Part shown: in pieces, positions 24,295 to 32,060 of the stretch
Layout: each line of letters opens with the position of its first letter
Numbering within the stretch: position 1 is the first letter of the stretch
DNA from: an uncultured Lachnospiraceae bacterium
GTDB lineage: Bacteria; Bacillota; Clostridia; Lachnospirales; Lachnospiraceae
Assembly: GCA_902794095.1 (NCBI GenBank)
Contig: CADBFZ010000016.1
Coordinates: 1-34,354, forward strand
Reading direction: 5' to 3'
DNA: 34,354 bases
Position numbers and translations under genes: made by a program
Notes under the pieces: model-generated
Told to the model about the DNA's origin: nothing
The model's input: the letters and a program-made list of their open reading frames with translations, nothing else
Databases searched by the model: none

Positions 24295-24423
24295 CAAGTG
24301 AAAGGGAGTAGCCAAAAGATGGAAACTTTTCCATCCGGCTTGAGATCGTCACTCGGCACTGAAGAGGTTCTTTTAGAAACAAATCGGTAGCCCGTATCAA
24401 GTGAGAAGGCAAGACTTTTACTG
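24295..24423 (+). ncRNA. yybP-ykoY (manganese) riboswitch aptamer
   Basis: The element begins with the conserved AAAGGGAGTAGCC (24301-24313), has the CGTCAC internal loop sequence near 24347-24352 and ends with GGCAAGACTTTT (24408-24419), matching yybP-ykoY hallmarks. P1 pairs AGTGAAAG (24297-24304) with CTTTTACT (24415-24422). P2 pairs AGCC with GGCT (24310-24313, 24337-24340) and contains a GATGG/CCATC hairpin. P3 pairs TCACT with AGTGA. The class binds Mn2+ and usually controls Mn exporters such as P-type ATPases or TerC/UPF0016 proteins. Here the downstream gene is a flotillin. Confidence 0.88.
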
Positions 24424-24456
24424 TAACTAAACGGTTGCGGTAAAAGTCTTTTTTTT
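24411..24456 (+). terminator. Riboswitch expression-platform terminator
   Basis: AAGACTTTTAC (24411-24421) pairs perfectly with GTAAAAGTCTT (24440-24450), extended inward by ACTGTAAC/GGTTGCGG-type pairs, and is followed by eight T residues. Its 5' arm is the same sequence as the 3' strand of aptamer P1, so aptamer and terminator exclude each other. Mn2+ binding is therefore predicted to allow transcription into flotillin. Confidence 0.93.
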
Positions 24457-24525
24457 AGCCAAAGGCGAAGCCGCTTCCGGAAACAATTCTACAGCCGTAA
24501 GAAGCGGCAGAAAGAGAGGAATTTT

Positions 24526-26040
24526 ATGGAAGATTTTATTGGAGTAATCGTTATTGCGGCGATAGTGCTGATCTTTTTGATCATCATATTCATTACCGGA
24601 TACGTAAAAGCTTCAACCGATGAGGCATTCATCATCACCGGTCTTCACAAGGAGCCCAGATACTTGATAGGTCGTGCCGGAATCAAGATCCCTTTCTTCG
24701 AGAAGAAGGACGTCTTGAAGCTCCAGTTGATCCCTATCGACGTTAAGACCAGTTCTGCAGTACCTACCGCAGACTACATCAACATCATGGTTGATGCTAC
24801 CGTTAACGTCCAGATCGGCCACACTCCCGAGCTTATCAAGAAGGCATCCAAGAACTTCCTGAACAAGAAGCCCGAGTACATCGCAGCTGTTGCAAGAGAA
24901 GTTCTCGAAGGTAATGTCCGTGAGATCGTTGGTAAGATGCATCTCGAAGAGATGGTATCCGACCGTCAGAAGTTCGCTGTTCTCGTAAAAGAGAACGCTG
25001 ATCCCGATCTCGAGGCAATGGGTCTTGTGATCACCAGCTTCAACGTTCAGAATTTCGTTGATGACAATCACGTAATTGAGAACCTCGGTGTTGATAACGT
25101 TGTTCGTATCCAGAAGGCTGCTGCTATTTCAAGAGCAGAGTCCGAAAGAGATATTAAGATTGCTCAAGCTCAGGCTGACAAGGCTGCAAACGAAGAGCAG
25201 GTAAAGGCACAGACCGAAATTGCTACCAAGCAGAACGAACTTGCTATTAAGCAGTCCGAACTGAAGCAGGAAGCTGATACCAAGCAGGCAGTTGCAGACG
25301 CAGCTTATGAGATTCAGCAAGAGGAACAGAGAAAGACCATCGAGGTCACCAGAGCAAATGCAGACATCGCACGTCAGGAGAGAGAGACCGAACTCAAGCA
25401 GCGTGAAGCTGACGTTAAAGAGCAGGTCCTCAACGCTGAAGTCAGAAAGAAAGCAGATGCAGAGAAATATCGTCGTCAGCAGGAAGCAGACGCAGCCCTT
25501 ATCGAGAGACAGCGTGAAGCAGATGCTAAGAAGTACGAGCAGGAGAAAGCAGCTGAAGCTGTTAAGGCTCAGGCTGATGCAGCAGTTTATGCTAAGGAGA
25601 AGGAAGCTGCCGGTATTGCAGCCGTAGGACGTGCAGAGGCAGAAGCTATCCAGGCAAAGGGTCTTGCAGAAGCTGAGGCAATGGAGAAGAAGGCAGAAGC
25701 ATACGCTAAGTATAACAATGCCGCTATCACCGAAATGATCATCAAGCAGCTGCCCGCTATCGCTAAGGAAGTTGCAGCTCCCATCGCATCCATCGACAAG
25801 GTTACCGTTATCGATTCAGGCAGCGGTGAGTCAGGTGTTGCAAGTGTCGGCGGATATGCTCCCGCAGTTATGGCTAAGGTTATCCAGTCCGTTAAGGAGA
25901 CCACAGGCTTTGACCTTACCGAAGTCATGAAGGCTAATACCTATGACGCTAAGGTTACCAAGAACATTAACGTTACCGGTCTTGATGCCGAGATCGTTAA
26001 AGAGACTGCAAAAGCCGTAAATAACACCACCGAAGAGTAA
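24526..26040 (+). CDS. floT: Flotillin-like SPFH-domain membrane protein
   Basis: Flotillins organise membrane microdomains. The 504-residue product has an N-terminal membrane segment (about residues 5-26), an SPFH domain with AFIITGLHKEPRYLIGRAGIKIPFFEKKD and LEAMGLVITSFNVQNF, and a long Ala/Glu-rich coiled coil (about 205-390) with repeated QREADAKK, KAQADAA and AEAEAIQAKG. A flotillin C-terminal domain follows. The ribosome binding site AGAGAGGA is preceded by an 8-bp GCCGCTTC/GAAGCGGC hairpin (24470-24477, 24501-24508), which could affect translation. No NfeD partner gene is adjacent. Control by the manganese riboswitch is unusual. A terminator follows. Confidence 0.94.
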   Translation: MEDFIGVIVIAAIVLIFLIIIFITGYVKASTDEAFIITGLHKEPRYLIGRAGIKIPFFEKKDVLKLQLIPIDVKTSSAVPTADYINIMVDATVNVQIGHTPELIKKASKNFLNKKPEYIAAVAREVLEGNVREIVGKMHLEEMVSDRQKFAVLVKENADPDLEAMGLVITSFNVQNFVDDNHVIENLGVDNVVRIQKAAAISRAESERDIKIAQAQADKAANEEQVKAQTEIATKQNELAIKQSELKQEADTKQAVADAAYEIQQEEQRKTIEVTRANADIARQERETELKQREADVKEQVLNAEVRKKADAEKYRRQQEADAALIERQREADAKKYEQEKAAEAVKAQADAAVYAKEKEAAGIAAVGRAEAEAIQAKGLAEAEAMEKKAEAYAKYNNAAITEMIIKQLPAIAKEVAAPIASIDKVTVIDSGSGESGVASVGGYAPAVMAKVIQSVKETTGFDLTEVMKANTYDAKVTKNINVTGLDAEIVKETAKAVNNTTEE

Positions 26041-26053
26041 TTCATAAGTTTCA

Positions 26054-26087
26054 GGCCCGGGCGCTCAGGCGTCCGGGTCTTTTTTTA
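26054..26087 (+). terminator. Intrinsic terminator after flotillin gene
   Basis: GGCCCGGGCGC pairs with GCGTCCGGGTC around TCAG, followed by eight T residues. The flotillin unit is therefore monocistronic. Confidence 0.93.
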
Positions 26088-26111
26088 TGAAAAAATTGAT
26101 AAATAGCGGTA

Positions 26112-26151
26112 TATAATATAGAATTATTGTGTATGAATCCGCGATTCATAC
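26112..26151 (+). promoter_or_regulatory. -10 box and leader hairpin of the HD-GYP sensor gene
   Basis: TATAAT (26112-26117) is a likely -10, without a clear -35. Fourteen bases downstream, GTATGAATC (26131-26139) and GATTCATAC (26143-26151) form a perfect 9-bp inverted repeat around CGC, at about +7 to +27 of the predicted transcript. It could be an operator or a 5'-end stability hairpin. No c-di-GMP riboswitch motif is recognised in this 154-base gap. Confidence 0.5.
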
Positions 26152-26194
26152 GGCGTTTCATGAGGGGATAACGCTATTATTTCTTAGGTGAAAG

Positions 26195-29100
26195 ATGGAA
26201 GAAAACCATAACAAAAATAACTTAAGGAACAGCCCTATCGTTATAATGTTCATTGTGTTTTGCTGTGTTTTGGTGAACTTTGTCGGAAAACACAGTGCTG
26301 TCACCCATGAACTTCCCCTTTGGCTGGATTCGCTCGGGACTATTTTTGCAGCTTATGTACTCGGTCCTGCAAGCGGAGCCATAGTAGGTTGCTCTACCAA
26401 TATTATCTATTTTTTCTGGGATCCGAAGTCTCTGGCCTATGCCCTCACGAGCATCTTTATCGGAATCAGCTTCGGCTTGGCTGCACGCAAGAGATATTTT
26501 GACTCATTCTTTGGTGCGACTACGGTTGCAGGCGGAGTTACTTTTGGTTCCGTAATAATCTCCACGATTCTCAATCTCTTTTTCTATGACGGTTTTACCG
26601 GCAATGTCTGGGGAGACGGCGTCGTTAGTTACTTTATGGAAAAAGGCATTCCCAAAATTATCGCATCTACCATCGGTGAGATGTATCTGGATTTTCTGGA
26701 TAAAGTCTGCACCGTTTTATTCATGTACTTCATAGTCAGGATGGTCAGATCCGCCAAAAGAGAACGTCGTCTGCACTACCACCTTCCTTCATTGATTCTC
26801 CTGATCTTATCCCTCGGTGTTTCATCACTTGCTCCTTCATTTAAGGCAAGCGCCGCAGTTTACGATAATACTTATATCCAGAGATTCTACAATGCGGATA
26901 ACGGACTTCCCTGCGGTCATGCCAATGATATTGCTCAAACTTTCGACGGAATGTTATGGGTCGGAAGTTATTCGGGACTATACCGCTATAACGGAACAAA
27001 CTTCACATTCATGGATGAATTTGACAGCGTTAAGAATGTCAATTGCCTCTATGTGGATGAAGAGGGCAGGCTTTGGATTGGCACAAATGACAGCGGCGTT
27101 GTAGTTGCCATCGACGGAAGACAGGTCAGTGTATTCGATACTAACAAAGGACTTCCCTCGGATTCCGTAAGGAGTATTGTTCAGTGCTCTAACGGAGATT
27201 ATTACATCGGAACATCCGATCAGATGGTTGTTGTATGCCTTAAAGACGGTATAAGAGTTAAAACCGAGATTTCCAAAATACGATATGCACAGAGCGTAAC
27301 TGCGGACAGAAGCGGAAATGTTGCTACCGTAACCGCAGAGGGTAAACTCTACGTTCTGAAAGACGGAAAGATTGATTTCGAGATAAAAGCATCCGCTTCA
27401 GATATCAGATTTTCATCATGCCAGTTCAGCCCCGAGGGGCTTTTGTATGCCTCTACATCTGACGGCAGAATTCTTGTTTATCGTATTAATAACGGCGCAG
27501 CAATGCTTCAGCATACCATTAAATGCGTGGGCGTTACTGAGATAAACAGGATTTATTTTGATAACAGCAGAGTATGGGTTCTTGCAGATAACGGTATCGG
27601 AGTTATCGAAGGCTATACCTATTCACGTGTATCAACCGAAGATTTCAATTCATCCATTGTTAACATGACTGTGGATTATCAGGGAAATTTCTGGTTTGCA
27701 TCTACAAGACATGGTTTATTGCAACTCTCCGAATCATGTTTTTCCAATCTGTATGTTACATACGGAATCGATCCTGCGGTAGTTAACAGTACTGCACTTA
27801 TGGATGGGATATTATACATCGGTGCCGACAACGGACTGTCGGCGGTTGACCTTTATCCCGGACTTGTTCTGAACAATGATCTTACCCGCATGTATGAAGG
27901 CGTTCGTATCAGATGCCTTACCAAGGACAGTCTTGGCAACCTCTGGATATGTTCATACGGAAAAGGTCTTGCCTGCATGCTGCCAAGCGGTCGGATCGTT
28001 GAATTTGATACTGAAACCATGGGCATAGGTAAAAGGGTAAGAGGCTGTATTGAACTTTCCGATGCCACAATTGCGGTAAGTGCGGATAGCGGTCTGTCAC
28101 TCATTCGCGGATACAGAGTTGTAAAAACCATTCCTTACGGAAACGACCTCGGATCTTCTCAGATCCTTTCCATGTGTCAGACTCCCGACGGAAAGCTTTA
28201 TCTCGGAACTGACGGAAACGGAATAGTCATCTACGATAACAGCATGATCTCCGGCCATCTGACCAAAGAAGACGGACTCGGATCGGAAGTTATCCTGAAG
28301 ATGGTATATGATGAAGAATCCGACGCAATGTTTATCGTAACCAGTAACAGTATCTGCGTTATGAAAGACGGCGTGATCAAAGCTGTCACCAACTTCCCAT
28401 ATTCCAATAATTACGACATAGTCCTTGATAAGGACGGAGAGGCATTTGTTCTCGGAAGTGCAGGAATATACGTTGTAAATAAAGATGATCTGTTAAATAA
28501 TTCCGTACCGGATTGCCAACTTCTTAACTCCAGACTCGGACTTCAGTGTTCGCTTACTGCCAATTCTTGGAACGCTATCTCCAGATATGGTGATCTGTAT
28601 CTTTCCACAGACCGCGGTGTATATAAGTTCAACCTCGATGATTACAGGAATGAAAGACAGGCATACAGGATTATGGTTTCCAAGATCATAATCGACGGAA
28701 TTCCAATTATCATCGAAAGAGGAAATTCTCTTTCTATAAGCAGGGATGTTAATACCATCGAGTTTATTCCCGAGATTATTAATTTCTCACTTGAAGATCC
28801 CAAGATTTCCTATTATCTCGAAGGAATTGACAGCGGATATAAGACCGTGTCCCAGAGTGAGATTACAAGTGCGGTATATACCAATCTTCCCGCCGGCGAA
28901 TATATTTTCCACATTGCGATCATCGATGAAGAAACCGGCAGGATCATTGAAGAGAGCACATACGGTTTCGTAAAAGAAAACTCCATTTATGACAACAACT
29001 GGTTCATGCTTTACATGCTTCTTGTTGGAGGCTTGTTTGTCGGATGGGCTACATGGTTCGGAACCAGATATCGTGCACAGAAGGCTATGAAGCTTCAGCA

Positions 29101-29746
29101 GGAGAAACTTGCTCTTGCTCTTAAACAGGTCTCAATGGGTAACGAGACCATTATGGCTATTGCAAGAACCGTAGATGCCAAGGACGCACTTACCAGCAGA
29201 CATTCTCAGAGAGTATCCGAATACTCCGTCATGATCGCGAGAAAGTACGGTTTCTCCGGTGATGAAATCGATAATCTCAGAAAAGCTGCTTTGCTTCATG
29301 ATATAGGTAAGATCGGTATTCCCGATGCAATACTTAACAAACCTTCCGCCCTTACGGAAAAAGAGTACGAGTGCATGAAGAGTCATGTTACTCTCGGCGC
29401 CGAAATACTTAAGGATTTTACTCTTGTTGAAAATGCCGCTCAGGGTGCCAGGTATCATCATGAGCGCTATGACGGAACCGGATATCCCGAAGGCCTTAAA
29501 GGAAGTGAGATACCTCTTTACGGCAGAATCATAGCCATTGCCGATGCATTCGATGCAATGACTGCAAACCGTGTCTACAGAAAGCGTATGCCTTTTGAGA
29601 AGGTTATGGATGAGCTTCATAAAGGACGAGGAACACAGTTTGATCCCGAACTACTTGATATGTTCCTTGAACTTATTGAAAACGGAGATATAGACACTGC
29701 ATCTCTTTATTCGGATGTATTGGAGGATGAATCGAGTGCAGACTGA
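26195..29746 (+). CDS. Membrane sensor: ECF-S-like domain, beta-propeller, Y_Y_Y, HD-GYP phosphodiesterase
   Basis: The 1183-residue product has a polytopic N-terminus (about 12-215) resembling ECF transporter S components (LPLWLDSLGTIFAAYVLGP, then GAIVG). Many two-component-regulator propeller repeats follow (about 228-815; LWVGSYSGLYRYNG, LWIGTNDSGVV, LWICSYGKGLA), then a Y_Y_Y domain (about 835-925; ISYYLEGID), one membrane segment (about 938-960) and an HD-GYP domain. The HD-GYP catalytic signatures are intact: H1035-D1036 in LLHDIGKIGIP and HHERYDGTGYP (G1096-Y1097-P1098). HD-GYP enzymes hydrolyse c-di-GMP. The propeller should lie outside the membrane as a ligand sensor, with HD-GYP inside. 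It overlaps the next gene, a BMP-family protein. Confidence 0.93.
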   Translation: MEENHNKNNLRNSPIVIMFIVFCCVLVNFVGKHSAVTHELPLWLDSLGTIFAAYVLGPASGAIVGCSTNIIYFFWDPKSLAYALTSIFIGISFGLAARKRYFDSFFGATTVAGGVTFGSVIISTILNLFFYDGFTGNVWGDGVVSYFMEKGIPKIIASTIGEMYLDFLDKVCTVLFMYFIVRMVRSAKRERRLHYHLPSLILLILSLGVSSLAPSFKASAAVYDNTYIQRFYNADNGLPCGHANDIAQTFDGMLWVGSYSGLYRYNGTNFTFMDEFDSVKNVNCLYVDEEGRLWIGTNDSGVVVAIDGRQVSVFDTNKGLPSDSVRSIVQCSNGDYYIGTSDQMVVVCLKDGIRVKTEISKIRYAQSVTADRSGNVATVTAEGKLYVLKDGKIDFEIKASASDIRFSSCQFSPEGLLYASTSDGRILVYRINNGAAMLQHTIKCVGVTEINRIYFDNSRVWVLADNGIGVIEGYTYSRVSTEDFNSSIVNMTVDYQGNFWFASTRHGLLQLSESCFSNLYVTYGIDPAVVNSTALMDGILYIGADNGLSAVDLYPGLVLNNDLTRMYEGVRIRCLTKDSLGNLWICSYGKGLACMLPSGRIVEFDTETMGIGKRVRGCIELSDATIAVSADSGLSLIRGYRVVKTIPYGNDLGSSQILSMCQTPDGKLYLGTDGNGIVIYDNSMISGHLTKEDGLGSEVILKMVYDEESDAMFIVTSNSICVMKDGVIKAVTNFPYSNNYDIVLDKDGEAFVLGSAGIYVVNKDDLLNNSVPDCQLLNSRLGLQCSLTANSWNAISRYGDLYLSTDRGVYKFNLDDYRNERQAYRIMVSKIIIDGIPIIIERGNSLSISRDVNTIEFIPEIINFSLEDPKISYYLEGIDSGYKTVSQSEITSAVYTNLPAGEYIFHIAIIDEETGRIIEESTYGFVKENSIYDNNWFMLYMLLVGGLFVGWATWFGTRYRAQKAMKLQQEKLALALKQVSMGNETIMAIARTVDAKDALTSRHSQRVSEYSVMIARKYGFSGDEIDNLRKAALLHDIGKIGIPDAILNKPSALTEKEYECMKSHVTLGAEILKDFTLVENAAQGARYHHERYDGTGYPEGLKGSEIPLYGRIIAIADAFDAMTANRVYRKRMPFEKVMDELHKGRGTQFDPELLDMFLELIENGDIDTASLYSDVLEDESSAD

Positions 29747-30944
29747 GAAGAAAAACTTAATATGGGTTATAATCGCAGTCGTTCTTTGCATCATCGGTTT
29801 CTATTCCTATCACTATCTTCAGTCTTATTTTGAACCGGAAGAAAAGAGCGTAACGATCGGACTTATCCTTGACGGAGATGAGAGTACTCCTTACAGCCGA
29901 AATTTCATAAAGGCTGTGGAGTCCGTGGTTCCCGAATATGGTGATAAGGTTTCCGTAATTACCAGATGCAATGTACCTTACGAAGAAGTTGACCGCGTGC
30001 TCAGAGAACTTGCTGAAAGCGGTTGCGACATTATATTTACGAATTCCATCGGCTTCTCCGATTATGTGAAAGCTGTTGCCAAGGATTATCCCGCTATTCA
30101 GTTCTGCCAGGCTACGGGTAACAATGCAAATACTTCACCCGTACTGGAGAATTATCACACTTTTATGGGTGAGATATATGAGGGCAGATATATAGCGGGC
30201 ATGATTGCCGGAATGAAACTTCAGGAACTTATCGACGCCGGTGAGATTGCTGAAGATGAGGCCTGGATCGGATATGTTGCCGCTTATCCTTATCCTGAAG
30301 TTATATCGGGTTATACCGCATTTATTCTTGGTGCAAGGCAGACATGCAAAACTGCCGTCATGAGGGTTAAGTACACATATACCTGGACCGGATATATGAG
30401 GGAGAAGGAACTTGCGGGCCAGCTGATTGATGAAGGATGCATAGTCATATCCCAGCATTCCGATACGATAGGCCCCGCCGTAATGTGCGAGAATGCAAGA
30501 GCGGACCATCCTGTTTTCCATGTAGGATACAATCTGGATATGATAGATGTTGCACCGACCACTTCACTTATCGGAACAAGGATCAATTGGACCCCTTACA
30601 TAAGAGATGCAGTAAGGGCGGTTATGAGTGACCGTAAGATAGAGGAAGTGGTAAAGGGTCATATCAACGGAAACGATGTTGGAGCCGGCTTTGAAAGAGG
30701 ATGGGTCGAAATGCTCGAACTTAATCCCGCAATAGCCCCCGAAGGCGGTCAGGAGCTTATAGACAGAACCATTGACGAGTTTGAACTTGGAAGAGTTCAT
30801 GTATATTCCGGCAACTATTACGGAGTTGATCCCGAAACGCCCACGGATACCATAAATCTCAGAATGGAATATATCGAAAACAGATATGCTTCAGCTCCTT
30901 CTTTTCACTATATTCTTAGAGATATCGTTATTGTCGAGAACTGA
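29736..30944 (+). CDS. Membrane-anchored BMP-family substrate-binding protein
   Basis: The 402-residue product has an N-terminal membrane anchor (about residues 8-26, NLIWVIIAVVLCIIGFYSY) with no lipobox, then a BMP/PnrA-type type I binding fold: VTIGLILDGDE, CDIIFTNSIGFSDYV, YEGRYIAGMIAG, WIGYVAAYPYPEVISGYTAFILGAR and the VISQHSDTIGP segment. BMP proteins bind nucleosides or related small molecules, usually for ABC transporters, but no permease or ATPase gene is present. GTG 29736 is favoured because GGAGG (29722-29726) is well spaced from it and too close to ATG 29727. It overlaps the HD-GYP gene by 11 bases. It may deliver or sense a ligand for the propeller sensor; that is inference. Confidence 0.88.
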   Translation: MQTEKKNLIWVIIAVVLCIIGFYSYHYLQSYFEPEEKSVTIGLILDGDESTPYSRNFIKAVESVVPEYGDKVSVITRCNVPYEEVDRVLRELAESGCDIIFTNSIGFSDYVKAVAKDYPAIQFCQATGNNANTSPVLENYHTFMGEIYEGRYIAGMIAGMKLQELIDAGEIAEDEAWIGYVAAYPYPEVISGYTAFILGARQTCKTAVMRVKYTYTWTGYMREKELAGQLIDEGCIVISQHSDTIGPAVMCENARADHPVFHVGYNLDMIDVAPTTSLIGTRINWTPYIRDAVRAVMSDRKIEEVVKGHINGNDVGAGFERGWVEMLELNPAIAPEGGQELIDRTIDEFELGRVHVYSGNYYGVDPETPTDTINLRMEYIENRYASAPSFHYILRDIVIVEN

Positions 30945-30956
30945 AAATATCGAGAT

Positions 30957-30985
30957 TTGAAAACTCTTTTATGTTATGATATATG
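30957..30985 (+). promoter_or_regulatory. Weak candidate promoter for the transglutaminase-like gene
   Basis: TTGAAA (30957-30962) has TATATG at 30980-30985 (17-base spacing). An overlapping extended -10 alternative is TGTTATGAT (30972-30980). No terminator separates it from the BMP gene. Confidence 0.4.
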
Positions 30986-31010
30986 AGATGATTTACGGAG
31001 GAATTCCTAT

Positions 31011-32021
31011 ATGAAACTTAAGAAAATATTATTATCCATAGTGGCATGCGCCGCAGCTGTTTTATTTTATTCGCAGACAGCAGTAGCAGCACCTCAGCAG
31101 ATGGCTGACGGTAATATTTTCGATGCCGAGTTTTATGCGGCTGCTTATCCCGATGTAGTTGCCGTATTCGGAACCGATGCCAATATGCTCTACATGCACT
31201 ATGTTCTTGCAGGTGCGGCTGAAGGAAGACTTCCCTATGATCCTGCTCTCGGCGGAGTAGCAGCAACTCCCGCTACCAATATTGCTCAGGTTCAGCTTGA
31301 TGTATTCGGAGCTCTTGTAGGACATGGCCATGTGTTTGAAAATGGCAGAATTACCGATCAGAGATCCGGCTATATGAGAATCCAGTGTCCCGAGTATTGG
31401 TACAGCCTTAGTGGCGGCGGAATCAATGTTTACAGAGATGAGTCCGTTCTTTTCGATGCTGCAGCTTATGCCGCAATGAATCCCGATCTTGCCGCAATTT
31501 ACGGAACCGACAAGAATGCTCTTTGGAATGAGTACAAGACCGAGGGAGTATTTCAGGGAAGACCCGTTGCCGGTACTACTTTAAATGCAAATGCAAAGCT
31601 TATGATCATACAGGTTGCTGCCGCAATCACAACTCCCGGAATGACCGCAGATCAGAAGGTTAAGGCTGTTCATGACTGGATGATAGGCTATGCCAACTAT
31701 GATCAGACTTATATGGATGCTTCCCAGACCGTTGAGGGATTTATTTATAACAGAACCGCAGTATGTGCAGGATATGCCAAGACCTTTGAGTATTTCATGA
31801 CCGTACTCGGAATCCCTTGCGAGACCATCGAGAGCAACGATCATGCATGGAACCGTGTTGCAATCAACGGACAGTGGCTCTATATCGATGTTACCTGGGA
31901 CGATCCCATTTATACCGTTAACGGAGTTCGCAGAGACAAGCTTACTTATAACTATTTCCTGATCTCCGAAGTTCAGATGAACAGAGATCATTATCCCACA
32001 TCTTATCACGATTATTACTAA
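31011..32021 (+). CDS. Secreted transglutaminase-like protein with two N-terminal repeat modules
   Basis: The 336-residue product has a signal peptide (cleavage near AVAAP, about residues 24-28). Two copies of a roughly 40-residue module follow, at about 37-78 (FDAEFYAAAYPDVVAVFGTD...EGRLPY) and 148-188 (FDAAAYAAMNPDLAAIYGTD...QGRPV). The C-terminal domain is transglutaminase-like with the triad Cys252 (VCAGYAKTF), His278 (NDHAWNRV) and Asp293 (IDVTWDDP). Such domains act as proteases or crosslinkers at the cell surface. The module recurs in secreted Lachnospiraceae proteins as I recall, and probably mediates anchoring or binding. GGAGGA precedes the start. It may be cotranscribed with the next gene. 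Confidence 0.9.
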   Translation: MKLKKILLSIVACAAAVLFYSQTAVAAPQQMADGNIFDAEFYAAAYPDVVAVFGTDANMLYMHYVLAGAAEGRLPYDPALGGVAATPATNIAQVQLDVFGALVGHGHVFENGRITDQRSGYMRIQCPEYWYSLSGGGINVYRDESVLFDAAAYAAMNPDLAAIYGTDKNALWNEYKTEGVFQGRPVAGTTLNANAKLMIIQVAAAITTPGMTADQKVKAVHDWMIGYANYDQTYMDASQTVEGFIYNRTAVCAGYAKTFEYFMTVLGIPCETIESNDHAWNRVAINGQWLYIDVTWDDPIYTVNGVRRDKLTYNYFLISEVQMNRDHYPTSYHDYY

Positions 32022-32060
32022 TAACAGGCGAAACAAAGCCTGATAAACCAGGAGGAAGCT

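Noticed and set aside
24613..25071. Minus-strand ORF of 152 codons inside the flotillin gene
   Set aside because: Antisense to a well-supported SPFH domain; no start signals.
26088..26194. c-di-GMP (GEMM) riboswitch before the HD-GYP gene
   Set aside because: None of the conserved GEMM sequence blocks is present; only a simple inverted repeat is seen.
29132..29620. Minus-strand ORF of 162 codons opposite the HD-GYP domain
   Set aside because: Antisense to an intact catalytic domain; no ribosome binding site or known family.
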